Source: Actinomycetota bacterium (GTDB lineage Bacteria > Actinomycetota > Humimicrobiia > Humimicrobiales > Humimicrobiaceae). From it: a stretch of DNA of 6,377 nucleotides. The position numbers and the translations under genes are program-made. Under the pieces are notes generated by a model. The model ran no database searches. It was not told where the DNA came from and saw nothing but the letters and a program-made list of their open reading frames with translations. Shown here piece after piece: positions 1 to 6,377 of this stretch; within the stretch, counting starts at the first letter, position 1, and each line of letters begins with the position of its first letter. The stretch spans positions 1-6,377 of the forward strand of contig PMCC01000027.1 of the NCBI GenBank assembly GCA_003155275.1, given 5' to 3'.

Positions 1-4
1 CCAT
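1..4 (-). CDS. Start codon of next gene, probably tuf (EF-Tu), cut by the window edge
   Basis: Only the start codon (bases 4-2) and one G of the second codon are visible. The call rests on three things: an ATG, a good Shine-Dalgarno sequence seven bases upstream, and its place 63 nt after fusA in the same direction. In the str operon of most bacteria the gene after fusA is tuf, whose product delivers aminoacyl-tRNA to the ribosome as a GTP complex. A second codon starting with G agrees with the usual Met-Ala start of EF-Tu but proves little. rpsJ, which follows fusA or tuf in some lineages, is the main alternative. The start is well supported; the identity is inferred from context. Confidence 0.55.
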
Positions 5-11
5 TTTATAA

Positions 12-17
12 TTCCTT
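12..17 (-). promoter_or_regulatory. Ribosome binding site of the gene starting at base 4
   Basis: On the minus strand AAGGAA lies seven bases before the ATG, a normal Shine-Dalgarno distance. The rest of the 63 nt spacer after fusA is AT-rich, with no terminator-like GC hairpin plus U-run, so transcription probably continues from fusA into the next gene. Confidence 0.7.
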
Positions 18-67
18 TCTTTAAAATTGGCTTAAATTATTTAATTACTGCTCAACTAATTATTGTT

Positions 68-2155
68 TTAAACCGCTATACTTCCCTTTACTTTTCTTAA
101 AAGTTCATTTGCAATACTTTCAGGTACGGGCTCATGCTTCTTAAACTGCATGGTAAATGTTGCCCTTCCCTGTGTTTTTGACCGCAAATCCGTTGCGTAA
201 CCAAACATCATAACAAGAGGAACATCAGCTTTTACTATCCTCAGGTTATTCCTGAGCATCACTGACATTATCTTGCCTCTTTTTGAATTAAGATCACCGA
301 TTACTTCGCCCATATATTCATCAGGCACAACCACTTCAATGTCCATAATGGGTTCAAGCAGTATAGGCGCCCCTTTGGTATTTGCTTCCCTGAAAGCCCT
401 TCCGCCTGCAATCCTGAATGCCAAGTCAGAAGAATCCACTTCATGGTAAGAGCCATCAAGCAGTACCGCTTTCACATCTACGACCGGATAACCTGCGAGC
501 TCGCCGCTCTGCATTGCATCGATAATGCCCATTTCAATGGGTTTTATATATTCTTTTGGTATAGTGCCGCCCTTGGTCTTATCCAGGAACTCAAACCCTT
601 TGCCGTACTCATTGGGATAAAAATGCAAAACAGCATGGCCGTACTGTCCCCTGCCGCCGCTTTGCCTGATGTATTTTCCCTCGACCTCCACGTCACGGGT
701 AATGGTTTCCCTGTACGCGACCTGCGGCTTGCCGACGCTTGCGTCGACCTTGAATTCCCTGAGCATCCTGTCAACAATAATCTCAAGGTGCAGTTCCCCC
801 ATTCCGGAAATAATCGTCTGCCCGGAGTCACTGTCTATGTTTATTTTAAACGTAGGATCTTCTTCAGCAATTTTATTTAATGCGACACCCAGCTTTTCCT
901 GGTCAGATTTTGTCTTGGGTTCAATGGCAATCGAGATAACAGGATCTGGAAAAACAATTGATTCGTACTTTATGGGTTTTGAAGGAGCGCAAAGGGTATC
1001 GCCGGTTTTGACATTCTTTAAACCTACAACACCTACAATATCACCGCAAAATGCTTCATCTATTTCAACCCTGCTGTTAGCATGCAGCTCAATTATTTTT
1101 GAAACCCTATCCTTGTTGTCTGTTGTCGTATTAAGTACCTGTGTCCCCACTTTCAAGCTTCCTGAATAAATCCTGACATAGTTTAATTTTCCGACGAAAG
1201 GATCTGTCATGACCTTAAACAGTAGTCCGGAAAAGCTTTCGTCATCCCTTGCTTTTCTTGTCTCTTCCTCACCGCTGTCCGGATTTATGCCTTTCGGGTC
1301 AGATATATCCACAGGGGAAGGCAGGAAATTTACTACTGCATCGAGCAAATGCTGGATTCCCTTATTTTTAAATGATGCCCCGCAAAGAACCGGAACAGCA
1401 TTTACTTCAAGGGTAATTTTTCTCAAAGCGCTTATTATTTCGCTTTCTGAAATATCTATATTCTCTATATATTTATGCAGAATGTCATCATTGTAATTGG
1501 CGATATTCTCAATAAGCTCCTGCCTGTATTTGTTTGCAATATCCGCCATATCTGCAGGGATTTCTTCAACTGAATATTTAATACCCATAACATCCTTATA
1601 GAGAATGGCTTTCATTGTGACCAAGTCTATTATTCCTGTAAACTTGTCTTCCTTGCCGATAGGAATCTGAACAGGTATTGGGTTAACATTGAATTTGCTT
1701 TTCATCATTTCCACTACATAAAAGAAGTCTGCACCGCTCCTGTCCATCTTATTGACAAATGCAATTCTTGGGATATTGTACTTGGTTGCCTGCCTCCAGA
1801 CTGTTTCAGACTGAGGCTCAACTCCGCCTACAGCACAGAAGAGCGCTACAAGCCCGTCAAGAATTCGCAGTGACCTTTCAACTTCAACCGTAAAATCAAC
1901 ATGTCCCGGGGTGTCGATAATATTTATCCTATTTTCGCCCCAGTAACATGAAGTAGCTGCGGAAGTAATCGTAATCCCTCTTTCCTGCTCCTGCACCATC
2001 CAATCCATAACGGCAGCGCCATCGTCAACTTCGCCGATCTTGTATGTTTTACCTGAATAATACAATATACGTTCAGTTGTCGTGGTTTTACCGGCATCTA
2101 TATGAGCCGCTATTCCTATGTTTCTTATCTTTTCTATCGGTACCGTTCTTGCCAT
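68..2155 (-). CDS. fusA: Elongation factor G (EF-G)
   Basis: EF-G is the cytoplasmic GTPase that moves tRNAs and mRNA through the ribosome after peptide transfer, and with ribosome recycling factor it splits spent ribosomes. The 695-residue product has the normal full length. The GTPase domain shows every G motif: AHIDAGKT at 17-24 (P loop), RGITI at 59-63 (switch I), DTPGH at 81-85 (switch II), NKMD at 135-138 (guanine specificity) and CGASFK near 258-263 (G5). Domain II starts near 308. Domain III includes GMGELHLEI near 451-459. Domain IV carries GGRGQYGH near 500-507 and the tip loop HEVDSS at 571-576, which reaches the decoding centre. Domain V runs to the end. The start matches the conserved EF-G N-terminus (MARTVP, then RNIGI). 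Position in the str operon and complete motifs argue for the housekeeping EF-G rather than a paralogue such as EF-G2 or TetM. It follows rpsG after an unusually long 317 nt gap, and its Shine-Dalgarno sequence sits very close to the ATG. Confidence 0.98.
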   Translation of the reverse strand: MARTVPIEKIRNIGIAAHIDAGKTTTTERILYYSGKTYKIGEVDDGAAVMDWMVQEQERGITITSAATSCYWGENRINIIDTPGHVDFTVEVERSLRILDGLVALFCAVGGVEPQSETVWRQATKYNIPRIAFVNKMDRSGADFFYVVEMMKSKFNVNPIPVQIPIGKEDKFTGIIDLVTMKAILYKDVMGIKYSVEEIPADMADIANKYRQELIENIANYNDDILHKYIENIDISESEIISALRKITLEVNAVPVLCGASFKNKGIQHLLDAVVNFLPSPVDISDPKGINPDSGEEETRKARDDESFSGLLFKVMTDPFVGKLNYVRIYSGSLKVGTQVLNTTTDNKDRVSKIIELHANSRVEIDEAFCGDIVGVVGLKNVKTGDTLCAPSKPIKYESIVFPDPVISIAIEPKTKSDQEKLGVALNKIAEEDPTFKINIDSDSGQTIISGMGELHLEIIVDRMLREFKVDASVGKPQVAYRETITRDVEVEGKYIRQSGGRGQYGHAVLHFYPNEYGKGFEFLDKTKGGTIPKEYIKPIEMGIIDAMQSGELAGYPVVDVKAVLLDGSYHEVDSSDLAFRIAGGRAFREANTKGAPILLEPIMDIEVVVPDEYMGEVIGDLNSKRGKIMSVMLRNNLRIVKADVPLVMMFGYATDLRSKTQGRATFTMQFKKHEPVPESIANELLRKVKGSIAV

Positions 2156-2161
2156 TTTCCT
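2156..2161 (-). promoter_or_regulatory. Short-spaced ribosome binding site of fusA
   Basis: The only Shine-Dalgarno-like sequence before fusA is AAAGG, ending three bases before the ATG; five to nine bases is usual. The start itself is not in doubt because the EF-G N-terminus is conserved. A nine-codon reading frame (2191-2162), in frame with fusA, ends with TAA six bases before the fusA ATG, and that stop overlaps the run of A before GG. rpsG and rpsL have better spaced sites, so fusA initiation could be weaker or rely on other signals. That functional reading is inference. Confidence 0.45.
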
Positions 2162-2167
2162 TTAACT

Positions 2168-2331
2168 TCTGCCTTCTGACTTTATGCGCATCTCCCTATT
2201 TACTTTTTAGCTTCTGCTTGCTTATCCAAAGCAATTGCAGGTTTGTCTGCTTATTTTTTAACCTTTAAATTGTTCCATTTAAATTTAAGCTTTTGCTTTA
2301 AGACTGTTTTCTTTTCGCCCTCTGTCTGCCT
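2168..2331. repeat. Four copies of a TCTGCYT motif in the fusA leader
   Basis: The plus strand reads TCTGCCT at 2168-2174, TCTGCTT at 2213-2219, TCTGCTT at 2246-2252 and TCTGCCT at 2325-2331. On the transcript this is AGGCAGA or AAGCAGA, set in purine-rich sequence. Spacing is irregular (45, 33 and 79 bases between starts), so this is not a tandem array. It could be decayed repeat DNA, a set of protein-binding sites on the mRNA, or chance in biased sequence. I cannot decide between these from one window. Confidence 0.4.
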
Positions 2332-2337
2332 TAGTGT

Positions 2338-2386
2338 TATGCCTTAAATTCCAATACTGCGTTAAAAACGCAGAATTGAAGGCATA
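2338..2386. repeat. 49 nt palindrome (stem-loop) between rpsG and fusA
   Basis: An outer arm TATGCCTT (2338-2345) pairs exactly with AAGGCATA (2379-2386). An inner arm CTGCGTT (2357-2363) pairs with AACGCAG (2367-2373) around a three-base AAA loop, and CAAT (2352-2355) pairs with ATTG (2375-2378) across one A-A mismatch. Six bases on the left (2346-2351) bulge out. No U-run follows the stem on either strand, so it is not a typical intrinsic terminator. Its compact form, with nested perfect arms in otherwise AT-rich spacer, resembles dispersed palindromic repeats such as REP or MITE-like units, but it could equally be a structural element of the mRNA leader. The pairing is seen directly; its function is unknown. 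Confidence 0.7.
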
Positions 2387-2424
2387 GCTATTCATTTAAT
2401 AAAAATTTTTATAAATATTGTTTT

Positions 2425-2473
2425 ATAACTGCAATAATAAAAATAGCTTTTAGGGGCTTTTTTCTGCAGTTAT
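2425..2473 (-). other. Stem-loop overlapping the rpsG stop codon, possible attenuator
   Basis: The outer arms ATAACTGCA (2425-2433) and TGCAGTTAT (2465-2473) are exact inverted repeats of nine bases, and the arm at 2473 includes the last base of the rpsG TAA. Inside, AGC (2445-2447) pairs with GCT (2456-2458) around an eight-base loop, flanked by an A-run and T-run that can extend the stem past one mismatch. On the transcript the inner stem is followed by AUUUUUAUUAUU, which resembles a weak intrinsic terminator, while the outer stem is followed by an AU-rich stretch. It might partly stop transcription before fusA or protect the 3' end of a processed rpsL-rpsG mRNA. The inner stem has only about three strong pairs, so full termination is unlikely. 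Confidence 0.55.
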
Positions 2474-2943
2474 TACCATCTGTAATGGGAGAAAGCCTTA
2501 TTGGCTTCTGCCATTTTGTGTAAATCTTCCCTCTTTTTTACACTGTTGCCGGTATTGCTTGCGCCGTCTAAAATTTCTCCTGCAAGCCTCTCAGCCATTG
2601 TTTTTTCTCTTCTTTTTCTTGCAAACCCTATTATCCATCTGAGAGCGAGGGTATTGGCTCTGGCTGGGGTAACCTCAATTGGAACCTGGTAGTTTGCGCC
2701 GCCGACTCTTCTTGATTTTACTTCAAGATAAGGACGGACGTTATCCAGGCACTTTTCAAGGATGTCAATAGGATTTTCCTTGGTTTTGTCACCAAGTATT
2801 TTTAAACTTCCATACATAATTCCTTCGGCAACACTTTTCTTGCCTTTCCAAAGAATTTTATTTATAAGCCGTGTTACCACTACATTCTTATAAATCGGAT
2901 CCGGAATAACTTTTCGCTTTGTTGGATTGCCTCTTCTTGCCAT
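2473..2943 (-). CDS. rpsG: 30S ribosomal protein S7
   Basis: S7 is a primary 16S rRNA-binding protein that starts assembly of the 3' major domain (head) of the 30S subunit, and it lines the E site of the ribosome. The 156-residue product has the typical bacterial length. The family is clear from the basic N-terminus ([12 protein letters not shown]), the central [17 protein letters not shown] near 75-91, and the segment around [20 protein letters not shown], which leads into the C-terminal helices. The C-terminus is short and aromatic (SHYRW). The ATG is chosen by the conserved N-terminus and by AAGGAG nine bases upstream. It lies 37 nt after rpsL and is surely co-transcribed with it. In E. 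coli S7 represses its own operon by binding the rpsL-rpsG spacer; that spacer is much shorter here and I see no comparable structure, so such control is not supported. A hairpin overlaps its stop codon. Confidence 0.98.
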   Translation of the reverse strand: MARRGNPTKRKVIPDPIYKNVVVTRLINKILWKGKKSVAEGIMYGSLKILGDKTKENPIDILEKCLDNVRPYLEVKSRRVGGANYQVPIEVTPARANTLALRWIIGFARKRREKTMAERLAGEILDGASNTGNSVKKREDLHKMAEANKAFSHYRW

Positions 2944-2952
2944 TAAAATAAT

Positions 2953-2958
2953 CTCCTT
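2953..2958 (-). promoter_or_regulatory. Strong ribosome binding site of rpsG
   Basis: AAGGAG on the minus strand, followed by A, lies nine bases before the rpsG ATG. It is the best match to the Shine-Dalgarno consensus in the window. It lies within the 37 nt rpsL-rpsG spacer, which otherwise contains no evident hairpin, so rpsG can be translated independently of rpsL. Confidence 0.8.
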
Positions 2959-2980
2959 AGCAACTTAAAATCTAAATTAC

Positions 2981-3352
2981 CTATTTTGGTCTTTTCGCGC
3001 CATATCTTGACCTTGAATTTCTTCTGCCTTCGACTCCGCCTGTATCCAGCACGCCTCTAACAATTTTGTACCTTACGCCCGGCAAGTCCTTCACTCTGCC
3101 GCCCCTGATTACAACAATCGAGTGTTCCTGCAGATTATGGCCCACCCCAGGAATATAAGCTGTTACTTCAAGACTGTTTGACAACCTTACCCTTGCGACT
3201 TTTCTCAGCGCCGAGTTAGGTTTTTTTGGCGTGGTTGTGTAAACCCTGACGCAAACTCCCCTTTTCATCGGATTGCTCTGCAATGCAGGAGTCTTCTTCT
3301 TTTTAGCTATCTTTTGTCGTCCTTTTCTTACTAACTGGTTTATCGTAGGCAT
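2981..3352 (-). CDS. rpsL: 30S ribosomal protein S12
   Basis: S12 sits at the decoding centre of the 30S subunit and helps monitor codon-anticodon pairing; it is the classic streptomycin-resistance locus. The 123-residue protein is of normal length and shows the family signatures [12 protein letters not shown] (40-51), GHNLQEHS (71-78) and [13 protein letters not shown] (83-95), with the basic tail ending RPK. Lys43 and Lys88, the positions whose substitution gives streptomycin resistance in E. coli, are both Lys, so the sequence shows the ordinary sensitive-type residues. Asp89, the target of RimO methylthiolation in E. coli, is also present. The ATG is set by the conserved N-terminus ([11 protein letters not shown]) and by AAGG six bases upstream. 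It heads the str gene group, 217 nt after rpoC, behind a candidate promoter and an AT-rich leader, and 37 nt before rpsG. Confidence 0.98.
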   Translation of the reverse strand: MPTINQLVRKGRQKIAKKKKTPALQSNPMKRGVCVRVYTTTPKKPNSALRKVARVRLSNSLEVTAYIPGVGHNLQEHSIVVIRGGRVKDLPGVRYKIVRGVLDTGGVEGRRNSRSRYGAKRPK

Positions 3353-3358
3353 AAATGA

Positions 3359-3362
3359 CCTT
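3359..3362 (-). promoter_or_regulatory. Ribosome binding site of rpsL
   Basis: AAGG on the minus strand lies six bases before the rpsL ATG. Further AGG triplets lie close upstream in the same purine-rich run (minus strand about 3388-3364), which may act as standby sites. The match to the consensus is partial, but the spacing is good. Confidence 0.6.
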
Positions 3363-3390
3363 ACCTTTTTCTGTCCTTTTCCTTAAATTA

Positions 3391-3419
3391 CCAAAAACTA
3401 AAAAACCAAAAAACTAAAA
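3391..3419. repeat. Imperfect direct repeat of CCAAAAA(A)CTAAAA
   Basis: Two copies, 3391-3403 and 3406-3419, differ by one A in the A-run and are separated by two A. On the rpsL transcript each reads as U-run, AG, U-run, GG. This may simply be slippage-prone low-complexity DNA, or it may give polymerase several pause or release points upstream of rpsL. Confidence 0.5.
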
Positions 3420-3498
3420 TTTTAAAAATTAAAGAATTAAAATATTTTAAGGTTTTAGCTGAGCTTAAAAACTTCTATCTTTCCAGACACGAACAAGA

Positions 3499-3527
3499 AG
3501 ATTACCATTATCAAAATAAAAAGTCAA
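3499..3527 (-). promoter_or_regulatory. Candidate sigma70-type promoter for rpsL-rpsG-fusA
   Basis: On the minus strand TTGACT (3527-3522) is a five-of-six match to the -35 consensus. Exactly 17 bases later comes TAATCT (3504-3499), preceded by TGG, which gives an extended -10 element. The -10 hexamer itself matches only three of six positions, but the -35, ideal spacing and TG support it. It lies in the rpoC-rpsL gap, where an internal str promoter is expected, about 147 bases before the rpsL ATG. No strong terminator follows rpoC, so read-through from rpoC probably adds to its output. Confidence 0.55.
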
Positions 3528-3569
3528 ATAAAATAACCATAAAATTTAAAAAATTTATCAAGTTTTTTT

Positions 3570-6377
3570 CTATATGTTCAGCTCCATATCCAAATCAAGC
3601 TTTTCATCGTCCCCGGTCTCATGGAACAGCTCAACTTCTTCCTGCGGCTCTTCTTTGTATCCTGCATATATCAGGTCGACATCCCTGTATCTTATCAGCC
3701 CGGTACCGGCAGGTATTGCCTTGCCTATTATTACATTCTCTTTTAATCCTACGAGGTAGTCTATCTTGTTTTCAAGTGCGGCATCTGTCAGTACTTTTGT
3801 TGTTTCCTGGAATGATGCAGCCGCAAGGAAACTGTCAGTGGCAAGAGATGCCTTTGTAATACCCATAAGGTTTGTTTTTGCAGTTGCAGGCTCTTTTAAG
3901 TTTGCAATAAGCTTTTTATTTTCTTTTTCAAAGATAAGCCTGTCGACAAGAGCGCCCGGCAGGAACTGGCTGTCGCCCTGGTCAATTACCGTCACCCTTT
4001 TGAGCATCTGGCGAACTATTATCTCTATGTGCTTGTCATTTATATCCACACCCTGGCTTTTATACACATCCTGGATTTCCTTCACAAGGTATTGCTCACA
4101 GGCTTTAATGCCGTTTATCTTTAATATATCATGAGGATTTCTTATCCCCTCTGTTAACTGGTCTCCCGTATTGACGGGATCTCCATCATTTACCCTTATC
4201 TTTGTCCTTGTTGGCACCTGGTATGTCTTATCCAAGCTATCTTCACTATTCTTTATCGTTATCATCCTGAATTTAGGATCAACATCTTCAATTGATGCAA
4301 TACCGCTTGTCTCTGATATGAATGCATGCTCTTTTGGCCTTCTTGCCTCAAAAAGCTCCACTACCCTTGGAAGACCGGATGTTATGTCAATGCCCTCAAA
4401 AGTCTTCTCATGCTTGTGAACATGAAGTTTTCTTTTTGCGGTAAGCACTATCTTTGCAAATACATGGCCTTCTTCAACCGCGGTGCTTTTATTTAACTGC
4501 AGCACCTCACCCTTTGGTATTATTACGTCTACAACGTTGCCGTTTTCCATGCTGACCTGGAAAGTGAGCCTTCCGACTACATGTTCTATGCTTATCTCCC
4601 TGGATTCATCGCTTTTCTCGTCGGTAAAGTCCTCTTTTTTAAGGTGTAGCTGCTCTAAAAGCTCTTCACGCAGTACCAGCCTTCCTGTAACAGGGGATTT
4701 GACATTCCTTATGATAACCGTTGAAGCAACACCTCCTGTATGGAAAGTACGCATGGTCAGCTGTGTGCCCGGCTCCCCGATTGACTGCGCCGCAATAATA
4801 CCGACTGCCTCGCCTATGGCTATTAACTTTCCGGATGCGAGGTCCCTTCCGTAACACTGCTGGCAAACCCCGAATTCTGATTCGCAGGTAAGGCCTGAAC
4901 GCACTTTTACATATTCAATATTTGCATGGATCAGGGCCTCGCGGTCTTTTTCCTTAATCTCTTCCCCTGCTTTTAAAATAATTTTCTTTGTCTTTGTGTT
5001 TATGACATCAACCAGGTTTGTCCTTCCAATAAGGTTCTGGTTTGGCTCTCCTTCAAGGGTTAGTACATAAAGGGATACCCCTTCTTCTGTTCCGCAGTCA
5101 TTTATTCTTACTATTGTTTCCTGAGCCACATCTACAAGCCTTCTTGTTAAGTATCCTGAGTCAGCGGTCCTTAATGCCGTGTCTGCAAGACCCTGCCTTG
5201 CGCCGTGGGTTGATATGAAGTATTCAAGCACTGTTGCGCCTTCACGGAAGTTTGACTTTATCGGCCTGTCAAGTATATCGCCTCGGGCATTTGCCACAAG
5301 GCCACGCATGCCTGCAAGCTGCCTCAGCTGCTTGATATTTCCACGGGCGCCGGATGTTGCCATCATATATACAGAGTTATGCTTGTCAAAATTTTTCTCC
5401 ATGGCATCAGCGACATCTTCAGTGGCCTGTGACCAGGTCGTAATAACTATCTGGTGCCTTTCACCGTCTGAAAGAAGGCCTTCGTTATAATGGCTCTCTG
5501 CCTTTTCAATCTTTCTTTCTGCTGCTTCCAGTATTTCCTTCTTTTTTTCAGGAACGACTATATCTTCTATTGCCACGGTTATTCCTGAGCGAGTGGCATA
5601 TTTAAAGCCTATTTCCTTAATATTATCCAGGATTATTGTTACAACTGATGCAGGATATTTGTTAATGCAGTCAGAGATAATAGAAACAAGGGATTTCTTG
5701 TTTATCTCCCTGTTTACGAATTCATAATCCTCAGGAAGAGCCTGGTTTAATATTATCCTTCCAATTGTTGTATCATATGCTTTTGATTTGCCTGCCTTCT
5801 TGATGATTGCCTTTATAGGGCTGTGCAGGGTTATAAAACCATAATCATAATCAATTAAGGCTTCCTCAATGTTATTATAAAAATAACCATCCAACTTTTT
5901 ATATTTTGGTTTTGCCCCTTTAGCGACACGGTCCGAAGTAAGATAATAGAGCCCTAAAACCATATCCTGCGATGGAATAGAAACCGGCAATCCGCTTGCA
6001 GGGGAAAGTATGTTGTTTGATGCAAGCATAAGTACCAGCGCTTCAGATTTTGCCTCATTTGAGAGCGGGACATGCACTGCCATCTGGTCACCGTCAAAGT
6101 CTGCATTAAACGGAGGGCAGACAAGCGGATGTATCTGTATGGCCTTGCCTTCAACAAGGATTGGCAGAAATGCCTGAATGCCAAGCCTGTGAAGCGTAGG
6201 CGCCCTGTTTAAAAGCACAGGGTGATTTTTAATTACCTGTTCAAGCACGTCCCATACTTCATCACTGCCTCTGTCAACCATTGTCTTTGCGCTTTTTATA
6301 TTCTGGACATAGCCTTTTTCCACAAGTTCTTTCATTACAAAAGGCTTGAAAAGCTCCAGCGCCATTGCCTTTGGGAG
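3570..6377 (-). CDS. rpoC: RNA polymerase subunit beta', 3' part (N-terminal part outside the window)
   Basis: This gene encodes the largest subunit of RNA polymerase, which forms the catalytic clamp with beta. The window holds 935 codons up to the TAG stop; the frame is open to the right edge, so the first Met here (6365) is internal, in the conserved [13 protein letters not shown] context. Counting from that Met: NADFDGD at 87-93 (bases 6107-6087) carries the three Asp that bind the catalytic Mg2+. The bridge helix lies near 333-357 with [18 protein letters not shown]. The second zinc site is complete, with Cys 424, 494, 501 and 504. The trigger loop begins at [13 protein letters not shown] (533-545) and resumes at [16 protein letters not shown] (664-679), and about 110 extra residues lie between them. 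Near the C-terminus, [24 protein letters not shown] and the GTGL element are present, followed by an acidic tail of about 27 residues. No frameshift is seen. The first zinc finger and the clamp start lie outside the window. Its likely upstream neighbour is rpoB. Confidence 0.98.
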   Translation of the reverse strand, partial: LPKAMALELFKPFVMKELVEKGYVQNIKSAKTMVDRGSDEVWDVLEQVIKNHPVLLNRAPTLHRLGIQAFLPILVEGKAIQIHPLVCPPFNADFDGDQMAVHVPLSNEAKSEALVLMLASNNILSPASGLPVSIPSQDMVLGLYYLTSDRVAKGAKPKYKKLDGYFYNNIEEALIDYDYGFITLHSPIKAIIKKAGKSKAYDTTIGRIILNQALPEDYEFVNREINKKSLVSIISDCINKYPASVVTIILDNIKEIGFKYATRSGITVAIEDIVVPEKKKEILEAAERKIEKAESHYNEGLLSDGERHQIVITTWSQATEDVADAMEKNFDKHNSVYMMATSGARGNIKQLRQLAGMRGLVANARGDILDRPIKSNFREGATVLEYFISTHGARQGLADTALRTADSGYLTRRLVDVAQETIVRINDCGTEEGVSLYVLTLEGEPNQNLIGRTNLVDVINTKTKKIILKAGEEIKEKDREALIHANIEYVKVRSGLTCESEFGVCQQCYGRDLASGKLIAIGEAVGIIAAQSIGEPGTQLTMRTFHTGGVASTVIIRNVKSPVTGRLVLREELLEQLHLKKEDFTDEKSDESREISIEHVVGRLTFQVSMENGNVVDVIIPKGEVLQLNKSTAVEEGHVFAKIVLTAKRKLHVHKHEKTFEGIDITSGLPRVVELFEARRPKEHAFISETSGIASIEDVDPKFRMITIKNSEDSLDKTYQVPTRTKIRVNDGDPVNTGDQLTEGIRNPHDILKINGIKACEQYLVKEIQDVYKSQGVDINDKHIEIIVRQMLKRVTVIDQGDSQFLPGALVDRLIFEKENKKLIANLKEPATAKTNLMGITKASLATDSFLAAASFQETTKVLTDAALENKIDYLVGLKENVIIGKAIPAGTGLIRYRDVDLIYAGYKEEPQEEVELFHETGDDEKLDLDMELNI
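4395..4724 (-). other. Lineage-specific insertion in the RpoC trigger loop
   Basis: These bases encode residues 548-657 (counting from the Met at 6365), between TFHTGGVA and [10 protein letters not shown]. In Firmicutes-type beta' the two flanks are almost adjacent; in E. coli the same site holds the roughly 190-residue SI3 insert made of two sandwich-barrel hybrid motifs. Here the insert is about 110 residues. Its first part ([12 protein letters not shown]) resembles the start of SI3, a middle stretch is acidic and charged ([15 protein letters not shown]), and its later part has a beta-rich segment with IIPKGEVL and EEGHVFAKI, like a single hybrid-motif domain. The comparison is from memory of the E. 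coli and B. subtilis sequences; the boundaries are approximate by a few residues. Confidence 0.7.

Larger units (their letters stand above)
2156..2472 (-). other. Long structured rpsG-fusA intergenic region
   Basis: This 317 nt stretch has no convincing gene. It contains, in transcription order, a 49 nt imperfect hairpin from the rpsG stop codon (2473-2425), a very AT-rich segment, a second 49 nt palindrome (2386-2338), and a purine-rich segment (on the transcript) with four copies of a seven-base motif. An AT-only inverted repeat lies at 2264-2270 and 2277-2283 around a six-base loop. The longest minus-strand reading frame I read by eye (2395-2285, 36 codons) has no ribosome binding site and runs straight through the second palindrome, so I do not call it a gene. 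Gaps here are usually far shorter in str operons (general knowledge), so the region is either a regulatory leader for fusA or the remnant of an inserted non-coding repeat. Confidence 0.7.
3353..3492 (-). promoter_or_regulatory. AT-rich leader of rpsL with small hairpins and T-tracts
   Basis: If transcription starts about seven bases after the -10 element, rpsL has a leader of about 140 nt. It holds a small hairpin with an AGC-TCA-GCT core (3452-3472), a perfect AT palindrome of 14 bases (3437-3450), and then three T-runs of five or six, split by GG and AG, in an imperfect direct repeat (3391-3419). The order of hairpins followed by T-runs looks like a leaky attenuator, but apart from the GC core of the first hairpin the stems are all A-T and weak. 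I see no match to a known riboswitch or ribosomal-protein leader. The transcription start is predicted, not observed. Confidence 0.4.

Noticed and set aside
42..62. An inverted repeat of TAATTA around a nine-base loop between fusA and the next gene.
   Set aside because: TAATTA is self-complementary and the stem is six A-T pairs in AT-rich spacer; this is expected by chance.
443..880. A 145-codon plus-strand open frame opposite fusA.
   Set aside because: It lies wholly antisense to the conserved EF-G domain IV and III coding sequence, has no ribosome binding site context and no recognisable protein family; it is a shadow of the codon pattern in fusA. The same holds for the other plus-strand frames opposite fusA, rpsG and rpoC.
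2285..2395. A 36-codon minus-strand reading frame in the rpsG-fusA gap, starting ATG at 2395 and ending TAA at 2285.
   Set aside because: No Shine-Dalgarno sequence precedes it (the upstream is only A and T), it runs through the palindrome whose pairing explains the sequence better, and the predicted peptide shows no domain or membrane segment I recognise.
2401..2436. A possible promoter for fusA in the AT-rich stretch after rpsG (TTGCAG with TATAAA-like sequences).
   Set aside because: The -35 matches only three of six bases and the spacing to TATAAA is 15, or 17 to a poorer hexamer; AT-rich DNA yields such matches by chance.
2981..3352. Possible streptomycin-resistance substitution in S12.
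   Set aside because: Lys43 and Lys88 and the surrounding loops are the ordinary residues, so no resistance change is visible.
3541..3569. A terminator directly after rpoC (A-run and T-run able to pair around a short loop).
   Set aside because: The stem would be only A-T pairs, and the T-run is part of the stem rather than following a GC-rich one, so strong termination is not supported.
4666..4866. A 66-codon minus-strand frame inside rpoC.
   Set aside because: It overlaps the conserved zinc-site and trigger-loop codons of RpoC in another frame and has no separate support.

Overview
The window is a conserved bacterial transcription and translation locus. It is the rpoC end joined to the str operon, with every gene on the minus strand. 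In transcription order, right to left, it holds the 3' two-thirds of rpoC (RNA polymerase beta'), rpsL (S12), rpsG (S7), fusA (elongation factor G) and the first four bases of a further gene that is most likely tuf (EF-Tu). All proteins look intact, have normal family lengths and keep their diagnostic residues. I see no mobile element gene, RNA gene, CRISPR array, toxin-antitoxin pair or defence gene.

The DNA is moderately AT-rich, the proteins are Lys/Ile-rich and the gaps between genes are very AT-rich. The direct rpoC-rpsL-rpsG-fusA linkage is common across many phyla, though not in E. coli, where rpoBC and str are apart. RpoC carries an insertion of about 110 residues in its trigger loop, a trait of many Gram-negative-type lineages and absent from Firmicutes-type beta'. 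I suspect a Gram-negative or uncultivated lineage but cannot name a phylum.

Layout: 6377-3570 is rpoC. The 217 bp gap 3569-3353 has a good sigma70-type promoter candidate and an AT-rich leader of about 140 nt before rpsL. rpsL (3352-2981) and rpsG (2943-2473) are 37 nt apart with clear ribosome binding sites. An unusually long and structured 317 bp gap (2472-2156) separates rpsG from fusA. It holds two separate hairpins of 49 nt, one ending within the rpsG stop codon, and several copies of a short purine-rich motif. fusA is 2155-68. A 63 nt spacer with a strong ribosome binding site leads to the ATG at the left edge.

Functionally, RNA polymerase, two core proteins of the 30S subunit and the translocase are encoded together, so they can be co-regulated with growth. 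The internal promoter would let str genes be transcribed above the rpoC level, and the structured rpsG-fusA gap is a plausible place to set the ratio of ribosomal proteins to EF-G. The window is mostly ordinary; the parts worth a second look are the rpsG-fusA gap, the rpsL leader and the RpoC insertion.
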